64,000 bases of DNA from Halosimplex rubrum (lineage in GTDB: Archaea; Halobacteriota; Halobacteria; Halobacteriales; Haloarculaceae). Position numbers and translations under genes: made by a program. Shown here in pieces: positions 31,952 through 40,498 of the stretch (its first letter is position 1; each line of letters begins with the position of its first letter). The stretch covers positions 62,001-126,000 of the forward strand of contig NZ_CP058910.1 of the NCBI RefSeq assembly GCF_013415885.1. The letters are read 5' to 3'. The notes under the pieces were generated by a model. The model ran no database searches and had not been told where the DNA came from. It saw only the letters and a program-made list of their open reading frames with translations.

Positions 31952-33862
31952 ATGAGCCGCTCCGATCCCGAGTCCGACGCCGCCGGGTCCGGCGACACGG
32001 GGGAGTCCGCTGGACCCGAGACAGGCGTCGACGGTGACTCGGCCGACCCCGCCGACGAACCCACAGCGAGCGACCGAGACCCGCCGGACCCCACCGGATC
32101 GACCGGCCGGTTCGACGGCATCGACCGGACGACCCGCTGGGTCCTCGCCGTCGTCGCCGGCGGTCTGCTCGCTCGCCTCGCCCTCCTCGGCGCGCGCGTC
32201 GCCCACTACGACGAGGGGCGAGTGGCCTGGTGGTCGAGTTACTTCCTCGAGACCGGCCAGTTCGAGTACCGCTACATCATCCACGGCCCGCTCGTCCAGC
32301 ACGTCAACAAGTTCCTCTTCGACGCGCTGGGCGCCAACGACTTCACCATGCGGCTGTTCGTGGCGCTCGTCGGTGCCTTCCTCCCGCTCGCGGCGCTCCT
32401 GTTCCGCGAGCACCTCGACGGCGACGAGGTGATCGGGACCGCCTTCTTCCTCGCCTTTAGCCCGCTGCTGCTGTACTACTCCCGTTTCTTCCGGAGCACG
32501 CTGCTGGCCACGGCGTTCGCGTTCGTCGCCTTCGGTCTGCTCGTGCGCGCTTACGACGAGTACTCGGTGTGGTACGTCTACGGGGCCGTCGTCTTCGTCG
32601 CGCTGGCGTTCACCGCAAAGGAGAACGCCGCGGTGTACCTGCTCGTGTGGCTCGGCGCGAGCGCCCTGCTGCTCGACCAGGCGCTGTTCCGGACCGGCGG
32701 CGACCGCTCGGGCTTCGAGTGGGCGCGCGAGCGTCTCGACGCTCGCACCCGACCGCTCGGGGACTACGTCGCCGACTTCCTGTGGCACGGCGCGGTCGCG
32801 GTCGTCCTGTTCCTGGCGGTCACGCTGTACTTCTACGCCCCGCGGTCGCCGGGCACCGAGGCCGTCGGCTTCTGGCAGGCGGTCACCAACCCGACGCTGT
32901 TCCCCGATCTCTTCGACCGGACGCTCGACGACGTGGTCGAGGGGTACAGCTACTGGTTCGGCGGGACGACCGACGCCGGCTGCCGCAAGGAGAACGTCGT
33001 CGACGCCTACCTCTGCTTCCTCGGGCAGGAGGTCCACGCGATGGCCCAGTCGGCGCTGGCGCTCACCCTGATGGCCGTCGTCGGCTTCCTCGCCGAGCGG
33101 TGGGGTCGCGTCCGCTCGCGCGGCGTCGTCCTCTTCTGTGCCTACTGGGGCTTCGTCTCCGTCGTCGGCTACCCGCTCGGGACCGACATCGCCAACGCCT
33201 GGATCGCCGTCAACGCGCTCGTCCCGCTGGCGATCCCCGCCGGCGTCGGCATCGCGCTGGTCGTCGACCGCGCCCGCGACTCCGTCCACACCGGTTCGGT
33301 CAGGTTCGGCATCACCGCGTTCGCCCTCGTGTTGATCGCCGGCTACATGGCCGGCTCCGCGGGCTGGTTCGTCTACATGAACGACACCAGCGACGGGAAC
33401 GAACTCGTCCAGTACGCCCAGCCGGCCGACGACTTCCGCCCGTCGATGGCGGTGCTGGAGGACCACGCCGCCGACCACCAGGGTCCCGACGTGCTCTTCG
33501 TCGGAAACAGTTACGTCCGCAACACCCCGCGGGACGGCGGGATCGAACCACGCTGTTCCAGCATCAGCGAGACGCTCCCCTTACAGTGGTACGTCGACGC
33601 CTACGGCGCCACCGGCGACTGCATTCAGGACGAGGGAATCGCCGTTCAGCGACTCCAGGACGGCGATATCGATCCACTGGTCGTCATCGCGCCGAACTCC
33701 CTGGAAGAGGACCTGGCGCCCGGGCTGGAGGGGTACGACGCCGACACCTACCGTCTGCGGGTCTACGGCAGCGAGACGGTCTTCTTCAGCGACCGGACGC
33801 CCGACCAGTCGAGCGGGAACGCGAGCGCCGTCGAACCGCGGGCGCTCGCCGTCGGCAACTGA
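31952..33862 (+). CDS. Agl23-type multispanning glycosyltransferase-like protein
   Basis: 636 aa. After ~60 acidic, disordered residues come about ten helices with the GT-C style catalytic loop: ARVAHYDEGRVAWW (acidic DE after the first helix) and the FEYRYIIHGPLVQHVNKF loop (compare STT3/PMT enzymes). This is the TIGR03663 family, called flippase activity-associated protein Agl23, proposed to work in archaeal protein N-glycosylation. The C-terminal ~190 residues form a soluble extracellular domain (VLFVGNSYVRNTPRDGG). No other agl genes are nearby. Confidence 0.88.
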   Translation: MSRSDPESDAAGSGDTGESAGPETGVDGDSADPADEPTASDRDPPDPTGSTGRFDGIDRTTRWVLAVVAGGLLARLALLGARVAHYDEGRVAWWSSYFLETGQFEYRYIIHGPLVQHVNKFLFDALGANDFTMRLFVALVGAFLPLAALLFREHLDGDEVIGTAFFLAFSPLLLYYSRFFRSTLLATAFAFVAFGLLVRAYDEYSVWYVYGAVVFVALAFTAKENAAVYLLVWLGASALLLDQALFRTGGDRSGFEWARERLDARTRPLGDYVADFLWHGAVAVVLFLAVTLYFYAPRSPGTEAVGFWQAVTNPTLFPDLFDRTLDDVVEGYSYWFGGTTDAGCRKENVVDAYLCFLGQEVHAMAQSALALTLMAVVGFLAERWGRVRSRGVVLFCAYWGFVSVVGYPLGTDIANAWIAVNALVPLAIPAGVGIALVVDRARDSVHTGSVRFGITAFALVLIAGYMAGSAGWFVYMNDTSDGNELVQYAQPADDFRPSMAVLEDHAADHQGPDVLFVGNSYVRNTPRDGGIEPRCSSISETLPLQWYVDAYGATGDCIQDEGIAVQRLQDGDIDPLVVIAPNSLEEDLAPGLEGYDADTYRLRVYGSETVFFSDRTPDQSSGNASAVEPRALAVGN

Positions 33863-33874
33863 CCGGCTCCCCGA

Positions 33875-34780
33875 TCACCCCTCCTCGTCCTCCCGAAGGC
33901 CGCGCTCGCGCTCCCAGCCCCGGACCAGTGCCGTCAGCGTCTCGTTGGCCGGCACCGCCGCCTCGGCCCGGTCGACGACCGCGCCGTTGATCGCGTCGAC
34001 CTCCGTCCGCCCGCCGGCGTCGACGTCCTGCAGCATCGACGACCGGTTTGCGCTCGTCGCCGCCGCCACGCGCTCGACCGCCTCGACCGCGGCGTCGTCG
34101 GACAGGTCGATCCCCCGCTCGCGCGCGACGCGCGCGGCTTCCCTCGCCGCGCGGCGAGCCGGCTCGCCCGCCGGCCCGTCGACCAGCGCGCCGTTCTCGA
34201 CGCGCGCGAGCGCGGTCACCGCGTTGATCCCCGCGTTGACGGCCAGCTTCTCCCAGCACCGTCGGGGCATGTCGGCGGCGACGGTCGTCTCGACGCCGGC
34301 CGCGCGCATGGCCGGTCCCACGCGGTCGGCGACCGGCGACTCCCCACCGTCGGGCGGGCCCAGCGCCACCTCGCCGCGGCCGGTACACTCGACGGCGCCC
34401 GGTTCGGTCAGGCGCGCGCCGTAGGTGCAGGTGCCCGCGAGCACCGGCGCGTCGAGCGCCTCGGCCAGCACCGCCTCGTTGCCCAGCCCGTTCTGGACGG
34501 AGAGGACCGCGTCGAGGTCGGCGCCACCGAGCGCCTCGGCGGCGGCCGGCGTGTCGAAGGCCTTCACGGCGACGAGGGCCAGGTCGAACCGCTCGGCGGG
34601 TACCGTCGTCGTCGCCGCCGGCGCGACGCGCGCCGAGACCTCGCCGGCGATCCGGAGCCCCTCGGCGCGGACCCGCTCGACGTGGGGGTCGCGACCGACC
34701 AGCGTCACGTCGTGGGCGCGCGCGAGCAGTCCCCCGAGGAGGCTCCCGAGGCTACCGGCGCCGAAGACGAGGGCGCGCAC
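33875..34780 (-). CDS. panE: 2-dehydropantoate 2-reductase (ketopantoate reductase family)
   Basis: 301 aa from the GTG at 34780, eight bases after the stop of the rubredoxin-like gene, so the two share a transcript. The NADPH Rossmann motif VFGAGSLGSLLGGLLA is at the N-terminus. LALVAVKAFDT, the CWEKLAVNAGINAVTAL helix with the catalytic Lys, and the SSMLQDVDAGGRTEVDAINGAVV signature follow. It makes pantoate for coenzyme A. Length is normal. Confidence 0.92.
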   Translation of the reverse strand: MRALVFGAGSLGSLLGGLLARAHDVTLVGRDPHVERVRAEGLRIAGEVSARVAPAATTTVPAERFDLALVAVKAFDTPAAAEALGGADLDAVLSVQNGLGNEAVLAEALDAPVLAGTCTYGARLTEPGAVECTGRGEVALGPPDGGESPVADRVGPAMRAAGVETTVAADMPRRCWEKLAVNAGINAVTALARVENGALVDGPAGEPARRAAREAARVARERGIDLSDDAAVEAVERVAAATSANRSSMLQDVDAGGRTEVDAINGAVVDRAEAAVPANETLTALVRGWERERGLREDEEG

Positions 34781-34787
34781 GGCCGCC

Positions 34788-35081
34788 TCAGTCCTCGGCC
34801 CAGTAGTAGATGCTCTCGCGCTCGGCGCCGCAGGCGGGGCAGGTCTCGGGGATCTCCTCGATGTCGCCCATCTCACCGCAGTCCCAGCAGCGCCACATCA
34901 GCTCGGCCTCGCCGCTGTCGGCGGTGGTCGAGAGGTGTTGGCCCATGCCGGCGATCCCCTCCTCGGTCGTCACGTAGAAGCCGTGCTCGTCGAACCCGCG
35001 AACGGTCCCCAGTCGGTTCCCCTCGTCGTCGAAGACCGCCTGGCCGAATCCCAGATCGGTCTCTCTGTCTGGTTCGCTCAC
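34788..35081 (-). CDS. Rubredoxin-like protein (DUF7130-type)
   Basis: 97 aa from the GTG at 35081 (MSEPDRETDLGFGQAVF). The first half is a PRC-barrel-like beta segment (NRLGTVRGFDEHGFYVTTEEG). The second half is a rubredoxin-like iron knuckle, WRCWDCGEMGDIEEIPETCP then ACGAERESIYYW: two Cys pairs ~15 apart. It probably binds Fe or Zn and transfers electrons or acts as a scaffold. Alternative upstream starts give Arg/Ser-rich shadow sequence and are rejected. Confidence 0.85.
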   Translation of the reverse strand: MSEPDRETDLGFGQAVFDDEGNRLGTVRGFDEHGFYVTTEEGIAGMGQHLSTTADSGEAELMWRCWDCGEMGDIEEIPETCPACGAERESIYYWAED

Positions 35082-35211
35082 ACGTGAACCGACGCCCGAC
35101 CCGCGCATAAATGTGGGTGTCGACCTCGACGAGGGTACCCGGTTCGTTCCGCGAACCCGCCGTGCCGGCGGGGAGTCCCTCGCGGCCCTGGGGTCCGCCG
35201 CAGTCGCGCCG

Positions 35212-36063
35212 TCAGCCCGCCGCGGCGTCGAGGATCGCGCCGCGGTTGTCCACGTACGTCGAGTAGTGAGCGCCGTCGCCGAGGTAGAGGTCGGCGGCGG
35301 GGAGCAGGTCGCCGAACGTCCGCGCGAGGTCGGGACCGACCGTCGCGTCGGCACGACCGTGCCAGAGGTCAACCTCGTGGGGACAGCCGCGGGCGTCGAA
35401 CCCCCAGTCGTCGCCCACCAGCGGCAGGTCGTGGGCCGGCCCCCGGGAGCCGTTGCGGAACGCCTCGGCGCCGTCGGCGAACAGCGTCTCGCCCGCCGGG
35501 CCGTCGAAGACCGCTCGGTCCTCGGGCGGTGACCCGACTTTCAGCGCCGTGCGGAACTGCGGCCAGGCGTTGTCGGCCAGCCACGCCGAGGAGGCGAACG
35601 CCGCCTGGGAGAAGCCCGGCACGAACCGCGTCGCCGACAGCACCGCCTCGTTGAACGGGTCCGCTCGGTCCCGCGTCTCTGGCGGCGTCACCGTACTCAC
35701 CAGCGACACCCCCCGAACGCGCTCGGGCACCGCGTGGGCGCAGGCCATCGCGTGCGGGCCGCCGCCGGAGAAGCCCGTCACGCCGAAGCGGTCGACGCCC
35801 AGCGAGTCGGCCAGCGCGCACACGTCGGTCGGCCAGTCGAGCAGCCGGCGGTCGCGCTGGAACTCGGAGGCGCCGAAGCCCGGTCTATCGGGGGCGACGA
35901 GGCGGATCCCCCGTTCGGCGGCCGCGTCGTCGCACAGCGACCACATCAGCCGCGACCCGATGACGCCGTGGAAGGCGAAGACGGGCGTCCCCGCGGGGTC
36001 GCCGTACTCGGCGTAGGCGAGCGTTCGGCCGTCCGGAAGTTCCATCGTCGACGGCTCGTTCAT
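35212..36063 (-). CDS. Alpha/beta-fold hydrolase
   Basis: 283 aa. Canonical order: HGVIGSRLMW (oxyanion hole HG), LVAPDRPGFGASEF, nucleophile elbow VTGFSGGGPHAMA (Ser), acid DLWHGRADATVG and His GDGAHYSTYVD. The substrate is not predictable; the family includes esterases, haloperoxidases and C-C hydrolases. The cap region is ~75 residues. Normal length. Confidence 0.93.
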   Translation of the reverse strand: MNEPSTMELPDGRTLAYAEYGDPAGTPVFAFHGVIGSRLMWSLCDDAAAERGIRLVAPDRPGFGASEFQRDRRLLDWPTDVCALADSLGVDRFGVTGFSGGGPHAMACAHAVPERVRGVSLVSTVTPPETRDRADPFNEAVLSATRFVPGFSQAAFASSAWLADNAWPQFRTALKVGSPPEDRAVFDGPAGETLFADGAEAFRNGSRGPAHDLPLVGDDWGFDARGCPHEVDLWHGRADATVGPDLARTFGDLLPAADLYLGDGAHYSTYVDNRGAILDAAAG

Positions 36064-36160
36064 GTGTTCGTACCTACGTCTCTGCGCACAAACGGATGTC
36101 GCTCCGAGATGTACCGGTTGTTACTGCGAATCCCCCGACCGCGAACTCGACCACGGCCGT

Positions 36161-36180
36161 GAACAGCGTGAAAGCCCCCG
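36161..36180 (-). repeat. Extra end motif preceding family S copy 3
   Basis: gaacagcgtgaaagcccccg lies nine bases upstream of the 36190 element, in inverted orientation. It looks like the remaining end of a second, deleted element that once formed a pair like the one at 15499/15656. Confidence 0.6.
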
Positions 36181-36189
36181 CTCGCTCAA

Positions 36190-36303
36190 TGAAAGGGGCG
36201 ACCCGTTCGACGACGGCCGACGAAGCAAGCACTGGAACGAGCGGAGCGAGTGAAGCGCACAGCGAGTCGCCCGAGTCGAACGGGTCGGGGCTTTCACGCT
36301 GTT
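36190..36303 (+). repeat. Covarying palindromic element, family S copy 3
   Basis: 114 bases from tgaaaggggc to ggggctttcacgctgtt. Variable stem cgacccgttcgac (36199-36211) with gtcgaacgggtcg (36275-36287), perfect 13 bp. Core cgacgaagcaagcactgg and gcgcacagcgagtcgcc resembles the other copies. It occupies the 364-base gap between the hydrolase and serS, and ends 125 bases before the serS start. Confidence 0.8.
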
Positions 36304-36427
36304 CTGCGGTCCAGTTCGATCGGGCGTCGCAGTAGCGTGTGCCGTGTCGACTTCTCTCACATCCCCGATCGTCACGTATTCACATCGGACCGACACGCCT
36401 ACTTCCCTCCATCGAGAACCGCCGACC

Positions 36428-37810
36428 ATGCTAAGCAGGCAGTTCGTTCGGGAGAACCCCGAACGGGTCCGCGACGCCATCGAGCGCAAGGGCGTCACGG
36501 GCGTCGACCTGGACGAGATCCTCGAGATCGACGAGGAGTGGCGCGAACTCAAGTCCCGCGGCGACGGCCTCCGCCACGAGCGCAACGAGGTCTCCTCGAC
36601 CATCGGCGAACTCAAACAGGAGGGCAACGAGGAGGAAGCCCAGGAAGCCATCGAGCGCTCCCAGGAGCTCAAAGACGAACTGCAGGAGGTCGAGGACCGG
36701 GCGGACGAGCTGCAGGCGGAACTGGAGGAGCGCCTTCTGGAGATCCCGAACGTCCCCCACGACTCGGTCCCCACGGGCGAAGACGAGAGCGACAATATCG
36801 AGCGCTACCGCGAGGGGTTCGACGACCTGCGGGTCGACCCGGACGACGTGACCCCGCACTACGACCTGGGCGAGGACCTCGACGTCCTCGACTTCGAGCG
36901 CGGCGCGAAGGTGTCGGGCGGCGGCTTCCAGTTCGTCAAGGGCGACGGCGCGAAACTGGAGCGGGCGCTGATCCAGTTCTTCCTCGACGTCCACGAGGAG
37001 CAGGACTACGTCGAGGTCGCGCCGCCGATCCCCGTCAACTCGGCGTCGATGCGCGGGACCGGCCAGCTCCCCAAGTTCGCCGAGGACGCCTACCGCGTGG
37101 AAGCCCGCCAGGAGGACGACTACGACGACGACGACCTGTGGCTGCTCCCCACCGCCGAGGTACCGGTCACGAACATGTACCGCGACGAGATCCTGCTCGA
37201 CGACGACCTCCCGCTGAAGCACCAGGCCTTCTCCCCCAATTTCCGCCGCGAGGCCGGCGAGCACGGCACCGAGACGCGGGGCTACGTCCGCGTCCACCAG
37301 TTCAACAAGGTCGAACTCGTCAACTTCGTCCGCCCGGAGGAGAGCTACGACCGGCTGGAGGGGCTGCTCGGCGAAGCCGAGGAAGTCCTCCGGCGGCTCG
37401 GCCTTCCCTACCGGGTGCTGGACATGTGTACCGGCGACATGGGCTTCACCCAGGCCAAGAAGTACGACATCGAGGTGTGGGCGCCCGGCGACGACATGGA
37501 GGGCGGTCCCGACGTGGGCGGTCGCTGGCTCGAAGTATCGTCCGTCTCGAACTTCGAGGACTTCCAGGCCCGGCGTGCGGGCCTGCGGTATCGGCCCGAG
37601 CGCCACGAGTCGGCGGAGTACCTCCACACGCTCAACGGGAGCGGCGTGGCGGTCCCGCGAGTCATGGTCGCGATCATGGAGTACTACCAGAACGACGACG
37701 GCACCGTCACCGTCCCCGAGGCGCTACGGCCGTACATGAACGGCCAGGAACTCATCGAGGGCCACGAACCCGTCGGCGAGAGCGCCGTCGGGGCCGGCGA
37801 GAAGGAGTGA
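36428..37810 (+). CDS. serS: Seryl-tRNA synthetase
   Basis: 460 aa from the ATG at 36428 (MLSRQFVRENPERV). Class II enzyme of the common (bacterial/eukaryotic) type. The N-terminal ~110 residues form the antiparallel coiled coil that clasps the long variable arm of tRNA-Ser (EIDEEWRELKSRGDGLRHE onward). Motif 2 is FSPNFRREAGEHGTETRG with VRVHQFNKVE, and motif 3 is GSGVAVPRVMVAIMEYYQ. An acidic insert DDYDDDDLW is a halophilic feature. It also charges tRNA-Sec where present. Confidence 0.98.
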   Translation: MLSRQFVRENPERVRDAIERKGVTGVDLDEILEIDEEWRELKSRGDGLRHERNEVSSTIGELKQEGNEEEAQEAIERSQELKDELQEVEDRADELQAELEERLLEIPNVPHDSVPTGEDESDNIERYREGFDDLRVDPDDVTPHYDLGEDLDVLDFERGAKVSGGGFQFVKGDGAKLERALIQFFLDVHEEQDYVEVAPPIPVNSASMRGTGQLPKFAEDAYRVEARQEDDYDDDDLWLLPTAEVPVTNMYRDEILLDDDLPLKHQAFSPNFRREAGEHGTETRGYVRVHQFNKVELVNFVRPEESYDRLEGLLGEAEEVLRRLGLPYRVLDMCTGDMGFTQAKKYDIEVWAPGDDMEGGPDVGGRWLEVSSVSNFEDFQARRAGLRYRPERHESAEYLHTLNGSGVAVPRVMVAIMEYYQNDDGTVTVPEALRPYMNGQELIEGHEPVGESAVGAGEKE

Positions 37811-37849
37811 CCGAGGGACGCCAGGAGTCCGTGACACCGGACGTCGCGC

Positions 37850-38218
37850 TCAGTCGGTGTACGTTTCGATCCGCTCGATCCCGGCCTCGCACACCGAGAA
37901 CACGTCGACGAAGCCGGTGATCACCGAGTCGTCGGCGGCGAGCAGTCGCCCCTGGACGGCGACGCCCCCGTCGGCCTCGTCGTCGCCCTCTCGCCCGTCC
38001 CCATCGGTTCGACCCCCGAACACCGCTTCGACGCGGTGAGTAGTGTCGGTCTGCGGGCGCTCCTCGCGCATGAACTCGACGAAGCGGTCGCGACCGTCGA
38101 TGGTCCGGTCCGGCCGGTCGTGGACGAACCCCTCGGCCAGCAGGTCGGCCAGCCGGTCGTAGTCGGCCTCGTCGAGCACCCGGTAGTACGCCCGCGCCCG
38201 CTCGGCGCCGTCGGTCAT
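37850..38218 (-). CDS. SnoaL/NTF2-like small protein
   Basis: 122 aa. RAYYRVLDEADYDRLADLLAEGFVHDRP followed by GRDRFVEFMREERPQT is the classic NTF2-like cone entry, and FVDVFSVCEAGIERIETYTD the C-terminal strand. An acidic loop (GDGREGDDEADG) is inserted. Such proteins can be isomerases, binding domains or nothing catalytic; function undetermined. Confidence 0.85.
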   Translation of the reverse strand: MTDGAERARAYYRVLDEADYDRLADLLAEGFVHDRPDRTIDGRDRFVEFMREERPQTDTTHRVEAVFGGRTDGDGREGDDEADGGVAVQGRLLAADDSVITGFVDVFSVCEAGIERIETYTD

Positions 38219-38295
38219 GCCTGCGCTTGGCGAGGCTCCGAAAAGAACGCGGCGGTCGCGGGTTCGCCGGATCCGCCGGACCCGCGACCCGCCAC

Positions 38296-39720
38296 CTATC
38301 GCCCTGGAATGTCCCAGTTCGCCCGTTCGTCCTCGGCCTCGTCTTCGTCGTCGCCCTCGGTCGGGTCGGCCAGGTCGAGTTCCTCGACGGCCGCGTCGCC
38401 GTCTTCGCCTTCGGGGTCCGCAGCCGCCGCCTCCGGGTCGTCCGCCGAGTCGTCGCCGGCGGCGGGCGTGGTGTCCGCCGTCGCCCCCGCGGGTCCGTCC
38501 GTCGCACTCTCAGACCCGGCCTCGTCGGCGGCGTCGACGGCGTCCATGTCCATCTCCAGGTCGCCCTCGACGGTGTCGCCCTCGACGCTCGACTCCTCGG
38601 TGGCGGTGTCGTCGTCCGCTTCGTCGGCGGCGTCGACGGCGTCTAAGTCCATCTCCAGGTCGCCCTCGACGGTGTCGGGTTCGTCGGTCGGTTCGTAGTC
38701 GTCGGCCTCGCCGGCGACGGCGGCGTCCAGGTCGGCGTCGTCGACGGCCAGTCCGGTGTCGACGCCGCCGGCGTCGTCGGCCCGCCAGTCGTAGCCCTCC
38801 GCTTCCCCGTGGTCGACGACGACCGAGTCGCCGAGTTCGACGCCGTCGGCGGTCAGTCGGAAGGCGTCGGGTCCGGGCGGCTCGGAGAGGTCGGTGGCGG
38901 CGTCGAGCAGGCGCTGGGCGTCCTCGCGGTACTGCGCGCCCTGCTTGCCCCGGCCGCTGGCGAGCGCGTCGGCGGAGTCGGCCAGCCAGCTGGTCGCGTG
39001 GGCGAGCGTGTCGGCCTTCTCCTCGGTGCGGTCGACGACCGTCTCGAAGTCGGCGGTCTCGGCGAACCGCACGGCCGTGTCGAAGTGGTCGGCGGCGGCG
39101 GTGAACGCTGGTTCGGCCTCCTCGAACCCGCTGCGTGCGTCCATCCACTCGCGGTCCTCGTAGTCGGCCATCGCCGCCCGAAACGCCCGGCGACCCTCGG
39201 CGTAGTGGTCGTGGCCGACGCGGTAGCGCTCCAGCGCGGTGTCGTCGCCGCCGATACTTCCCACGGCCTCCTTGACGGGCGCCACGTCGAGCGGCGTCTC
39301 GAGGTCGTCGGCCGCCCGGGCGTACTCGACGGTGCCCCGGTGGTCGACGACGAAGACGGCCCGTCGGACGAGGCGCTCGCCGACCTCGTTCTCGGTGGCC
39401 ACGCCGTAGGCCTCCGCGGCTTCGCCCTCGCGGTCGCTCAACAGCGGGACGTGCAGCCCGTAGCGCTCGGCGAACGCCTCGTGGCTGTAGGTGCTGTCCG
39501 GCGAGACCCCGAACACCGACACGTCCTTCTGCATCGTGAACAGATCCAGATCGCCCAGGTCCGACTCCTGCATCGTGCAGGCGGGGTTGAAATCCGCCGG
39601 GTAGAACGCGAGGACGACGATCCCCTCCCCCAGGTACTCGTCGAGATCGACCCGTCGGCGCTCGCCGTCGACGTACGCCGGCAGGTCGACCGCTGGCGCC
39701 GCCACACCCTCCGAAAGCAT
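38296..39720 (-). CDS. Peroxiredoxin fused to a long acidic C-terminal region
   Basis: 474 aa from the ATG at 39720. Residues 1-~155 are an AhpC/TSA thioredoxin-fold peroxiredoxin; the peroxidatic site reads FYPADFNPACTMQESDL, where the canonical first Cys position (PxxxTxxC) is kept as NPACT, and VVDHRGTVEYAR is present. Residues ~160-300 form an all-helical domain (EDAQRLLDAATDLSEPP). The final ~170 residues are disordered and extremely acidic, with an internal repeat VEGDLEMDLDAVDAADEA / VEGDLEMDMDAVDAADEA. It probably reduces peroxides; the tail role is unknown. Confidence 0.82.
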   Translation of the reverse strand: MLSEGVAAPAVDLPAYVDGERRRVDLDEYLGEGIVVLAFYPADFNPACTMQESDLGDLDLFTMQKDVSVFGVSPDSTYSHEAFAERYGLHVPLLSDREGEAAEAYGVATENEVGERLVRRAVFVVDHRGTVEYARAADDLETPLDVAPVKEAVGSIGGDDTALERYRVGHDHYAEGRRAFRAAMADYEDREWMDARSGFEEAEPAFTAAADHFDTAVRFAETADFETVVDRTEEKADTLAHATSWLADSADALASGRGKQGAQYREDAQRLLDAATDLSEPPGPDAFRLTADGVELGDSVVVDHGEAEGYDWRADDAGGVDTGLAVDDADLDAAVAGEADDYEPTDEPDTVEGDLEMDLDAVDAADEADDDTATEESSVEGDTVEGDLEMDMDAVDAADEAGSESATDGPAGATADTTPAAGDDSADDPEAAAADPEGEDGDAAVEELDLADPTEGDDEDEAEDERANWDIPGR

Positions 39721-39742
39721 TGATACAGACAACTAAGTTATC

Positions 39743-39750
39743 GTATTTAG
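39743..39750 (-). promoter_or_regulatory. TATA box of the peroxiredoxin-fusion gene
   Basis: Minus-strand CTAAATAC, 23-30 bases before the ATG at 39720. It supports this ATG over an in-frame TTG at 39732. Confidence 0.5.
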
Positions 39751-39850
39751 ACCTTCCCAGCGTTTTCACGCGCTGTATACGCCGGATCGGCACGCGTTCG
39801 GGGCGGGTCCGCTCCGAGCGGCTTTTGTCACCGCGGGGAGTACCCCTGCC

Positions 39851-40426
39851 GTGGAGTTACACGTCCGCTACGAGGGCGACGACGACCCCGAGAAGTGCTC
39901 GGCCCGCCGGCTCGCGAAGTTCGACGACGCCGAGTTGCACCGCTCGACGCGGGCGACGCCGCCGGGGATCGTCCTCAACCCCTTCGCCGACCGGGCGCTC
40001 TCGCCCGCCGACCGCGAGGGGACGGGCGTCCTGCGGAGCGGAGCGACGCACGGCTCGGAAGACGAGCGCCGCTCGTCTTCCGGTGCGCGCCGCGACCGCC
40101 TCGTCGCGCTCGACTGCTCGTGGGAGACCGCCGAGCGCGAGGCCTTCGACCTGGAGGGCGTCCACCGCTCGCTGCCCTTCCTCGTCGCCGCCAATCCGGT
40201 CAACTATGGGACCGCCTTCCAGTTGAACACCGTCGAGGCGTTCGCCGGCGCCCTGTGCATCCTCGGCGAGCGCGAGCGGGCCGCGGAGATCCTCGACCGG
40301 TTCTCGTGGGGTCACACCTTCCTCGAACTCAACGAGGAACCCCTGCGCCGGTACGCCGACTGCACCGACTCGACGGAGGTACTCGCCGTGCAGGACGACT
40401 ACCTCGCCGACGAGGACGAGGCGTAG
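39851..40426 (+). CDS. tsr3: 16S rRNA aminocarboxypropyltransferase Tsr3
   Basis: 191 aa from a GTG at 39851. DUF367/Tsr3 transfers the aminocarboxypropyl group of SAM to a modified uridine in the small-subunit rRNA. Conserved: [58 protein letters not shown] region and the C-terminal [21 protein letters not shown] short Ser/Arg insert ([17 protein letters not shown]) differs from compact homologues. Confidence 0.93.
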   Translation: MELHVRYEGDDDPEKCSARRLAKFDDAELHRSTRATPPGIVLNPFADRALSPADREGTGVLRSGATHGSEDERRSSSGARRDRLVALDCSWETAEREAFDLEGVHRSLPFLVAANPVNYGTAFQLNTVEAFAGALCILGERERAAEILDRFSWGHTFLELNEEPLRRYADCTDSTEVLAVQDDYLADEDEA

Positions 40427-40498
40427 AATCCGTCGAACCGGCCGTCCGGCGCCGCCGCTCGCGTGTAGCGGCGAGAACCCGGAGGACCGGGCGTCGGT

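Noticed and set aside
36096-36335. Frame reading VKAPARSMKGATRS across the family S element
   Set aside because: Same explanation: the element produces look-alike frames at each copy; no codon bias of a gene.
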